Of a stretch of DNA of 17,630 nucleotides, positions 11,351 through 17,630 are shown piece by piece; positions within the stretch are counted from its first letter, which is position 1; every line of letters begins with the position of its first letter. This DNA is from Anaerolineae bacterium (GTDB taxonomy: Bacteria > Chloroflexota > Anaerolineae > J102). Location: the NCBI GenBank assembly GCA_015493675.1, contig WGCR01000005.1, positions 1-17,630 on the forward strand, in the 5' to 3' direction. A program made the translations under genes and the position numbers. A model generated the notes under the pieces. The model made no database searches and was not told where the DNA came from. It worked only from the letters and a program-made list of their open reading frames with translations.

Positions 11351-13504
11351 TTATCGTTTTTCTGCGAACGACGGATGCGCCGCGTTTTTCGAGGGGGCGC
11401 CGAGCTCTGAGAGCGGAATCAGCGTCTCTGAGTGCTGCATCCTGCTGGATGAGAATGTGATCAAGCGATAGTAGTAGGGCATTCCAAAGCTGTCACTGCC
11501 GTTGTAGGGGCGTGGATACCAACCATACGCCTTGCCATATTTCACATCCGAAGGCAGGCCCGTGATGGTGACGTGGTCCACATAACCCAGATCATCTGTG
11601 CGCCAGCCGTTGCCAGTATCGGGATCAAACAGGATGAAGCGATAGGTGTCGCGAGTGTACGGGCGCTTGGTCCAGGTAAAGGTGACCGGGAGAGAGCGGG
11701 TGACGCCGGGCGGCGGCGAACTCATCTTGACATCACCGATATCGAAATCGCCGCCATGCACATTGGCGCCACTGTGGTAGGAGGAAATGTCCGGTCCGAA
11801 CCAGATGTAGACGAAATGGTTGTCATCCTCGTTGGGCCCGAAACGGACGTAGTAGGTGTAGCCTGAGGGCAGGGTGGGCGCCCCCTGAAAGCTGTAGCGC
11901 CCGTCATGATCGGCATAAGTTGTGGCTACGGTCGATTCACTGTTGCTATTGTATTTTTGTAGCGTCAGTTTGATGCCTGCTCCTGGCCCGTTGTTATAGG
12001 TGACGCGCCCATAGATGCCGCTGGGGCTCGCGGGCGTGGCTGTGGGAGTCGCTGTCGGGGTGACCGTGGCAGTCGGGGTGGGCGTGGGCGGCGGCGCTTT
12101 TCTCAGGATGAGGGGGAGATAGGCCATGCGGGAGAGCGGCGTTGTGTTGGGGGTGATGGTGGCCGTGGGGGGAGGCGTGGCGGTGACCTGAAGTCCCCGC
12201 AGATAGGTCAGGGCGTCCGCTGTTTGCAACAATCCGAACCCATAGAAAGAATCGAATCCCGGATTTCCCAGATCTTTGGCGGTGTGGGTGAGCGCTTCTT
12301 TCACTTGTTGCCGGCTGGCGCCGGGGACATACGAGCGCAGCAGGGCTGCGGCTCCGGCCACATGGGGTGAGGCCATGGACGTGCCCTGGAAGAAGTAATA
12401 TCCCCACTGGTTGTTCTCGAAAGTTTGCTGCAGAACGCCATCGCCATAGCCATCATGATTAGCATCCTTGGAGATGTCACCGCCCGGCGCGCTGAGTGTG
12501 AGGGCGTTGCCACGGTTGGAGTACGGAGCGCGTTGTTCGTTGTAATCCACTGCTGCCACAGCTATGACATCGGGATGGTTGGCCGGGAAGTAGGGGGTGC
12601 TGCCATTGCTGTTGCCCGCGGCCGCCACAATCAGCACATCCCTGGCTGTGGCGTTGGCGACGGCGTCATTGATGATCGACTGGGAGCAACTGGGCCAGGT
12701 GGCGCCCTTGCATTCCATACCCAGCGAGAGGTTGATAACTTTGGCGCCATGATCGACAGCCCAGTTGATGCCCGTGGCCACATCGGCCATGGCGCCATTG
12801 CCATTGGCGTCCAGTGCGCGTACTGGCATCAGTGTGACATTGGGCGCCATGCCCGCCACCCCCGAGTCATTGTTGGTGCATTGGCCGATGGTGCCCGCCA
12901 CGTGGGTGCCATGTCCGTTTTGATCACTGGCTGCGGCTTCGCCGGGCGTGTGAGTGATGGCGTTGTAGGGCGATACGAAAGTGCGGCAGGCGAGATCGCT
13001 GCCCCGACTGACGCCCGAGTCCACTACCGCCACAGTTACGCCCGATCCGCGGTTGATTTGCCATGCTGCGTCCGATTGCACCTGCGGCAGATGCCATTGG
13101 GAGGAATAATAGGGGTCGTTAGGATAGCTTTCGGAGCTTTGGGGATGAGCATCGAGTGCAACGGACTCGACGTCATCCAGATGCACCAGGTAGTTCAATT
13201 CCACCGTGATGACATCTTTCTGCCGGGCCAGTGCGTTCATGGCTTCTACCGGCGTTTTATCTGCCGCGACCGGAATCTGATACCAGTCGCCGAAGAGATG
13301 ACGGGCGCCGGGCGTTTTGGTCAGCGGGGAATCCGCACCCGGGGCCAGCTTGACCAGCACCGAATGGGGATCATGCGGGCGTTGCGCCTGGTTGGCGTAG
13401 CCAAGGTTGGAGGATCGGGCCTGGGGGTGTAAAGTGGCTGCGACTGTCAGCACCATGGCGATGATGGCAGCGCCGATCATGAGTCTGGTGAAAATATTTT
13501 TCAT
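11351..13504 (-). CDS. Secreted S8 (subtilisin-like) serine protease with Thr/Pro linker
   Basis: This 717-aa secreted endopeptidase has a signal peptide (MKNIFTRLMIGAAIIAMVLTVAATLHPQA) and an inhibitor_I9-like propeptide region (about 45-110, VLVKLAPGADSP... ITVELNYLVHLDD). The S8 domain follows with Asp162 (VAVVDSG), His198 (NGHGTHVAGT), oxyanion Asn298 (AAAGNSNG) and Ser376 (GTSMASPH). A linker of Thr/Pro repeats (about 445-495) contains MAYLPLILRK. The tail (about 495-690) starts GIYGRVTYNN and looks like a carboxypeptidase-regulatory / Cna-B-type beta-sandwich plus a second beta-rich module. ATG 13504 is chosen because GGAG lies 9 bases upstream and the signal peptide starts there; an in-frame ATG at 13519 lacks one. 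A terminator upstream separates it from the next protease gene, so it probably has its own promoter, which I could not identify. Likely role: extracellular protein degradation. Confidence 0.93.
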   Translation of the reverse strand: MKNIFTRLMIGAAIIAMVLTVAATLHPQARSSNLGYANQAQRPHDPHSVLVKLAPGADSPLTKTPGARHLFGDWYQIPVAADKTPVEAMNALARQKDVITVELNYLVHLDDVESVALDAHPQSSESYPNDPYYSSQWHLPQVQSDAAWQINRGSGVTVAVVDSGVSRGSDLACRTFVSPYNAITHTPGEAAASDQNGHGTHVAGTIGQCTNNDSGVAGMAPNVTLMPVRALDANGNGAMADVATGINWAVDHGAKVINLSLGMECKGATWPSCSQSIINDAVANATARDVLIVAAAGNSNGSTPYFPANHPDVIAVAAVDYNEQRAPYSNRGNALTLSAPGGDISKDANHDGYGDGVLQQTFENNQWGYYFFQGTSMASPHVAGAAALLRSYVPGASRQQVKEALTHTAKDLGNPGFDSFYGFGLLQTADALTYLRGLQVTATPPPTATITPNTTPLSRMAYLPLILRKAPPPTPTPTATVTPTATPTATPASPSGIYGRVTYNNGPGAGIKLTLQKYNSNSESTVATTYADHDGRYSFQGAPTLPSGYTYYVRFGPNEDDNHFVYIWFGPDISSYHSGANVHGGDFDIGDVKMSSPPPGVTRSLPVTFTWTKRPYTRDTYRFILFDPDTGNGWRTDDLGYVDHVTITGLPSDVKYGKAYGWYPRPYNGSDSFGMPYYYRLITFSSSRMQHSETLIPLSELGAPSKNAAHPSFAEKR

Positions 13505-13551
13505 GGGTATCATCTCCATTTGTGAGATACGCTAATGATAACGGATGTGCA

Positions 13552-13590
13552 CCAAAAGAAAAAGCCGGAGGGCGCGGGCCTCTCCGGCTT
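13552..13590 (-). terminator. Intrinsic terminator of the large protease gene
   Basis: On the - strand AAGCCGGAG (13590-13582) pairs with CTCCGGCTT (13570-13562) around an 11-base loop, followed by TTTCTTTT. It starts 20 bp past the stop codon of the large protease. This is the clearest intrinsic terminator in the window. Confidence 0.88.
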
Positions 13591-13610
13591 GGGAGAATCA
13601 TTGATGGGGG

Positions 13611-16600
13611 TTATTTGGTGATGGGCAGGAAGATGCGCAGCGCCCGGATGTTGATCTTGCCGTCGGAGATGGTGACGGGAATATCCTGGCCGTTGGTGTT
13701 GGTGAAGGTGGAGGCGGTGGCGGTGAGTTGGCTGCTATCGCCCGGTTCGCCGATGGCCCGGAAGGTGACGTTCGCCAGCGTCATGGCGCCGCTGACGCCG
13801 CCTGCTGAGGCCAGGGTGAATTTGACTGCATCGTTGGCGAAGTCGGGATTACAGATCGCTCCGTTGAATTTGCCATCAGGATCGGCCTGGCAGGCTGTGG
13901 GCTCCAGCATGGCAGGATCAAAGTGCAGCTCAATCGTGCCAGCTCCCACAGCCGTATCCGCTACATCAGCCGTGATAGGAATAGTCACCAGCCCGTTTCT
14001 TGTCGTCTCAGCCTGGCCCACCATGATGTCGGCAGTCTGAAGCTCTTTGAGCGGCGTTATTGCCAGCGCGGCGGTTGCAGGGCAAAAGGCGTTGGAGATG
14101 CCCACCTCGCACTGCATGATGAACAGGGCGTCGATGCTGTTGCATTGATTGTCGTTGTTCACATCACAGGCAGTTTCGTAGAGATAGCCATCAGGAGGCG
14201 GGCACTGCTGGCTGGCCCCGATCAGGCCCACATCATATTGCAGGATAAACATTGCGTCGATGGCGTTGACCTGACCGTCACAGTTCACATCTCCTCGATT
14301 GACGTCCAGGGCGACCGAGCCGTCATCCGTGCCCACATTGACGATGGGGATGCCTCCTGGATCTGTGAGCGTTTGAATAGTTAGCGTGACCGCAGTGGAC
14401 GTCCCGGCTGCGCCGTTGCCGATAAAGCCGATATCCGCCAGGGAGTGAGCGCCGGATACGCCTCCCGTGCTGAGGAGTGTGAGTCGGACAACGCCCGGAG
14501 CGTAGCTGTCATTGCATAGCTTGGAGTCGAATAGTCCGTCGGGGTCGGGATCGCAGCCGGTGGGGGTGATGACGGTGGAATCGAAGTTTACATCCAGGGT
14601 CAGAGCGCCGATGCCCGGGGCAGGGAAGTAATCCATGGTGATGGGCATGGTGAAGGGAACGCCGGGCGCAGTGGTGATGTCATCCGCTGCAATCACGGGC
14701 GCTGGGGTGATACTGGCGCTGTCCTCGTTATTGGCGGGGTCGCTGTCCTTTTCATTGACGCCGGTCACTTTGGCCACGTTCGTGTAATCGCCCGGGGCGT
14801 TGACAGTGGCGGTGATGTGCAGGGTGGCCGAGGCGCCCATGGCCACGTCGCCGATATCCCAGACGCCGGTGTTGCTGGCGTAATCGTTTCCACCGTCATC
14901 GCTGACGTAAGAGTAGCCATCGGGAAGTTTGTCGGTCACCTCAACGCCCGTGGCGTCACTGGGTCCGGCGTTAGTGACGGTGATGGCGAAGGTGACGTTG
15001 TCACCCACATGCGGTGAGACGTTATCCACCGTCTTTGTCAGACTGAGATCAACGATCGGCATGGGCGTGGTTGTAACGCTGGCCTCGTCATTTGAGGGAA
15101 CGCTGTCGGTTTCTGTGACATTGCTCACGTTAGCCACATTCGTGTAATCGCCCGAGACGTTAACGGTGGCGGTGATGTGCAGGGTGGCCGAGGCGCCCAT
15201 GGCCAGATTTCCGACAGTCCAGACGCCTGAGGTCTGGTTGTAATCCCCGGAGGCGTCATCGCCGACGTAAGTGTAGCCATTTGGGAGCTGATCGGTCACC
15301 TCAACGCCCGTGGCGTCACTGGGTCCGGCGTTGCTCACAGTGACGGAGAAAACGACATTGCTTCCCACATCGGGGGTGGCATTGTCCACCGTCTTTGTCA
15401 GACTGAGATCAACGATCGGCGTGGGCGTGGTCGCGACGCTGGCCTCGTTGTTGGTGAGATTACTATCTATCTCATTGAAGGCTGTCACCTTGGCTGTGTT
15501 CGTATACTCACCGCCGGCCTGCACTGTGGCGGTAATTTGCAAGGTGGCGGCGCCGCCATTGGCCAGGTTGCCGATGTTCCAGACGCCGGAGGCGTGGTCA
15601 TAATTGCCGCCGCCATCATCGCCGACGTACGCATAACCCGTTGGCAGTTTGTCCGTCACCTGTACGCCCGTGGCGGGATTGGGGCCGGCATTGCTTGCAG
15701 TGATGGTGAATGTGACGTTGCTTCCCACATCGGGAGTGGCGTTATCCACCTCTTTCGTCACGCTCAAATCGACAGGCACGGCCGGTGTGACGGAAGCGCT
15801 GTCCCGGTTATTGCCGGGATCGCTATCCGTTTCATTGGAGGCGGTGACTTCTGCCACATTCATGTAATCGCCCGTGAGGTTCACGGTGGCGGTGATGTGC
15901 AGGGTGGCGGTGGCGCCCATGGCTACGTTGCCGATATCCCACAAGCCTGTGTTGCTGGCATAGCTCCCTCCGCTGTCATCGCTGACATAGGTGTAGCCCG
16001 AGGGCAACTGATCGGTCACCTGCACACCCGTAGCGTCGTCGGGCCCGGCGTTGGTCAAGGTAATGGCAAAGGTGACGTTATCACCTACCAATGGTGTGGC
16101 GTCATTCACCGTTTTCCCAAGACTCAGATCAATGCTTGGCGGTGGGGCGTAAGTGTAGGCCAACACCCGCACCCTGTCCAGATACATCCATGTGAGCTTA
16201 CCCGCGCTGCTATTGTTCTGCACCGCGAAGTTGAAGCGCATGGTGTGACCTTTGAATGCGTCCTCCAGCTTATAGGTCACATGTTTCCAGATGCAATCAT
16301 TTTCCAGCGTGTGCATGTAGATTACGTCTCGGGTGCGATGATCGGGATCCTCGGTGGGATCATAAACCCGGAAACGCTGCCAATCGTCATTGTTCACCGA
16401 AGGGTTCTCTTTGGGGGTTTCGTCGGTGCAGGGCATGTACCAATAATCGACGAAGACGTCATCCACATCCGCGGGGATGGCCACATCCTGGTAGATTCGG
16501 CTCTTCTTGCGGTACTCGGGCATCTCGATGCCAGTGGCAGAGCTTTCAGGCGGATTCATGCCAAAGTACATGGAACGAGCGCCTGTCAGCGCCTCATCGG

Positions 16601-17630
16601 TGGTGTAAACAGGATAGGGCGCGCCTTCGGCGTTGGTCATGATCCAGGCGTCGTCCGTTTCGAAATCACCATTGAGGATGATGTCGTTGCATGCCGCGCC
16701 CGAGAGCTGGCAGAATGCGTCGTCGATTTGCAGAACGCCGTGGCCGTAGGTGTTGTCAAAGCCCGGTGCGCCTCGATCCAGGGCGCTGGCTTCTAAAGCG
16801 GTGCGGATTTGGGCGGCGGTGGCAGTGGGGTAAGCCGCCCGCAGCATGGCGGCGGCGCCTGCCACATGCGGCGCGGCCATGGATGTGCCCTGATAGAAGT
16901 AGATATACCAGTCGTCATCACCGGGATGGCGGGTTTCCTGCTCGATGCCGTCGGGCCATCCGTCTCCATTGAGATCAGCATTCAGGTCGCCTCCGGGCGC
17001 TGCCAGGCTCAGGCCCGGGCCGTAGTTGGAATAGGGCGCCAGGTTCAGGGCGGCATCCAGGGCGCTTATGCCCATGACGTCAGGGTGACTGGCGGGATAG
17101 GAGATGTTGGAGTTGGTTTCATTGCCGGCCGCGGCGACCATCAAGACGTCTGCATCAGCAGCCTGGGTGATAGCGTCGTCCATGATCGAGCTGACATCGC
17201 CGCCTATCGACATATTGATGACCTTTGCGCCGTGATCGGCTGCCCAAATAATGCCCTGAGCAACATCGCTATCGCTTCCCGCCCCCTGGTCATTGAGAAT
17301 TTTAACGGGCATTATTTTGGCATTATAGGCCAACCCCGCCACGCCATAAGCGTTATCGGTGCACTGAGCGATGGTGCCGGTGACATGAGTGCCATGGCCA
17401 TTGCCGTCGAGAGCGGTTCCCGTTGTGACGGTGTCACTGATGATTGTTACAGCATCGACGAATGTGCGACAGGCCAGATCTGGACCGGGATTGATGCCCG
17501 TGTCGACTACTGCGACGACAACATTGGCGCCTGTCCAGCCCCGCTTCCATGCTTCCGGAGCCAAAACATCTTTGAAATTCCATTGTTCGACAAAGTAGGG
17601 ATCGTTGGGCTCATAGCCCCAGGCCTGGGC
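13611..17630 (-). CDS. Large secreted S8 protease with DUF11 repeats, cohesin and dockerin (5' end outside window)
   Basis: The frame is open to the window edge; 1339 residues are visible and the signal peptide and most of the propeptide lie outside. Visible residues: YEPNDPYFVEQWNF, then the S8 domain with Asp43 (VAVVDTG), His79 (NGHGTHVTGT), Asn170 (AAAGNET) and Ser250 (GTSMAAPH); a jelly-roll-like region (about 315-495) beginning IILNGDFETDDAW that may bind carbohydrate; four tandem DUF11 repeats (501-about 978); a cohesin-like domain (about 981-1108); a dockerin with two calcium-loop repeats, GDVNCDGQVNAIDAMFILQY and CDVNNDNQCNSIDALFIMQ (about 1113-1179); a second cohesin-like domain (about 1200-1328); and the end IFLPITK. 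DUF11 repeats form surface stalks; cohesin-dockerin pairs join proteins through calcium-dependent contacts. This suggests a surface-displayed protease able to assemble with itself or partners. It is a paralogue of the next gene. Confidence 0.93.
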   Translation of the reverse strand, partial: AQAWGYEPNDPYFVEQWNFKDVLAPEAWKRGWTGANVVVAVVDTGINPGPDLACRTFVDAVTIISDTVTTGTALDGNGHGTHVTGTIAQCTDNAYGVAGLAYNAKIMPVKILNDQGAGSDSDVAQGIIWAADHGAKVINMSIGGDVSSIMDDAITQAADADVLMVAAAGNETNSNISYPASHPDVMGISALDAALNLAPYSNYGPGLSLAAPGGDLNADLNGDGWPDGIEQETRHPGDDDWYIYFYQGTSMAAPHVAGAAAMLRAAYPTATAAQIRTALEASALDRGAPGFDNTYGHGVLQIDDAFCQLSGAACNDIILNGDFETDDAWIMTNAEGAPYPVYTTDEALTGARSMYFGMNPPESSATGIEMPEYRKKSRIYQDVAIPADVDDVFVDYWYMPCTDETPKENPSVNNDDWQRFRVYDPTEDPDHRTRDVIYMHTLENDCIWKHVTYKLEDAFKGHTMRFNFAVQNNSSAGKLTWMYLDRVRVLAYTYAPPPSIDLSLGKTVNDATPLVGDNVTFAITLTNAGPDDATGVQVTDQLPSGYTYVSDDSGGSYASNTGLWDIGNVAMGATATLHITATVNLTGDYMNVAEVTASNETDSDPGNNRDSASVTPAVPVDLSVTKEVDNATPDVGSNVTFTITASNAGPNPATGVQVTDKLPTGYAYVGDDGGGNYDHASGVWNIGNLANGGAATLQITATVQAGGEYTNTAKVTAFNEIDSNLTNNEASVATTPTPIVDLSLTKTVDNATPDVGSNVVFSVTVSNAGPSDATGVEVTDQLPNGYTYVGDDASGDYNQTSGVWTVGNLAMGASATLHITATVNVSGDYTNVANVSNVTETDSVPSNDEASVTTTPMPIVDLSLTKTVDNVSPHVGDNVTFAITVTNAGPSDATGVEVTDKLPDGYSYVSDDGGNDYASNTGVWDIGDVAMGASATLHITATVNAPGDYTNVAKVTGVNEKDSDPANNEDSASITPAPVIAADDITTAPGVPFTMPITMDYFPAPGIGALTLDVNFDSTVITPTGCDPDPDGLFDSKLCNDSYAPGVVRLTLLSTGGVSGAHSLADIGFIGNGAAGTSTAVTLTIQTLTDPGGIPIVNVGTDDGSVALDVNRGDVNCDGQVNAIDAMFILQYDVGLIGASQQCPPPDGYLYETACDVNNDNQCNSIDALFIMQCEVGISNAFCPATAALAITPLKELQTADIMVGQAETTRNGLVTIPITADVADTAVGAGTIELHFDPAMLEPTACQADPDGKFNGAICNPDFANDAVKFTLASAGGVSGAMTLANVTFRAIGEPGDSSQLTATASTFTNTNGQDIPVTISDGKINIRALRIFLPITK
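13647..14033 (-). other. Cohesin-like domain 2 of the large protease
   Basis: This segment encodes GLVTIPITADV...GAGTIELHFDPAMLEPTAC, DPDGKFNGAIC, and KFTLASAGGVSGAMTLANVTFRA. The VSGA and LAxVxFxA elements are typical of cohesin beta-sandwiches. It aligns with cohesin-like domain 1 through the same Cys...DPDG...C insert, so the two arose by duplication. Confidence 0.7.
14094..14294 (-). other. Dockerin domain of the large protease
   Basis: This segment encodes two F-hand-like repeats: DVNCDGQVNAIDAMFILQY and DVNNDNQCNSIDALFIMQC. Each has Asp/Asn at calcium-loop positions 1, 3 and 5 and the following helix DAxFIxQ. Four Cys residues lie in or around the loops, which may add disulfides. It lies between two cohesin-like domains. 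Confidence 0.82.
14307..14690 (-). other. Cohesin-like domain 1 of the large protease
   Basis: This segment encodes VPFTMPITMDYFPAPGIGALTLDVNFDSTVITPTGC, DPDGLFDSKLC and VRLTLLSTGGVSGAHSLADIGFIG. The order of strands and the STGGVSGAHSLADIGF stretch match cohesin-type scaffoldin modules. It directly precedes the dockerin. Confidence 0.7.
14697..16130 (-). repeat. Four tandem DUF11 repeats, exact 360-bp period
   Basis: Repeats read 16130-15771, 15770-15411, 15410-15051 and 15050-about 14697. Each begins DLS(L/V)xK and holds NVTFxITxxNAGPxxATGVxVTDxLPxGYxYVxDD, then G(L/V)WxIGN(V/L)A and ATLxITATV. The spacing from one DLS to the next is exactly 120 codons. Repeats 3 and 4 share long identical DNA runs, for example a 36-bp run at 15025-15060 and 15385-15420. 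Confidence 0.92.

Noticed and set aside
14697..16130. Regular 360-bp repeats as a CRISPR or satellite array
   Set aside because: They are in-frame protein repeats of the DUF11 type.
15537..16796. Long open frame on the + strand opposite the large protease (419 codons)
   Set aside because: It mirrors the DUF11 repeat DNA and has no domain signature of its own.

Overview
The window reads as a GC-rich bacterial chromosome segment, most likely from a member of the Chloroflexota (Anaerolineae/Caldilineae-like). This is inferred from the mix of genes and from two secreted subtilases that carry a YLPLILR / IFLPITK type motif, Thr-Pro linkers, DUF11 repeats and cohesin/dockerin modules, a combination I associate with that phylum. 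No rRNA, tRNA or CRISPR array is visible.

Left part (1-5377, + strand): the 3' end of prfA (release factor 1), a GNAT acetyltransferase broken by a frameshift, a short RmuC-family protein, an isoprenylcysteine methyltransferase-like membrane protein, prmC (which methylates the GGQ motif of release factors) and a Cof-type HAD phosphatase whose ATG overlaps the prmC stop codon. prfA and prmC, often direct neighbours, are separated here by about 2.7 kb. Two gaps in this stretch hold non-coding elements of 243 and 209 bp. Each has related terminal inverted repeats beginning GGG and is flanked by a direct repeat of 8-9 bp. Both sit exactly on the stop codon of the upstream gene, so they look like miniature transposable elements (MITEs) of one family.

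Middle part (5385-11044, - strand): reading leftwards, a COG0731-like radical SAM protein with a good -35/-10 promoter, a stand-alone cyclic-nucleotide-binding-fold protein, a tungsten-type aldehyde ferredoxin oxidoreductase (AOR), a metallo-beta-lactamase-fold hydrolase of the COG1237 type, and ribonuclease HI started from a TTG that overlaps the hydrolase stop. rnhA converges on the HAD gene with only 7 bp between the stop codons. A 17-bp-stem hairpin lies between the AOR and hydrolase genes, and a 9-bp inverted repeat lies in the AOR leader.

Right part (11351-17630, - strand): two tandem secreted S8 proteases. The downstream one (717 aa) has a signal peptide, an S8 domain, a Thr/Pro linker containing YLPLILR and a C-terminal carboxypeptidase-regulatory-like domain. 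The upstream one runs off the window (at least 1339 aa) and is S8 - jelly-roll-like - four DUF11 repeats of exactly 120 codons - cohesin - dockerin - cohesin - IFLPITK. A strong intrinsic terminator separates the two.

The items most worth following up are the paired MITE-like elements at stop codons, the AOR/CNB-fold/radical SAM/hydrolase neighbourhood, the cohesin-dockerin-cohesin protease, and the repeated TGGTANNAT promoter motif, one copy of which implies a leaderless prmC mRNA.
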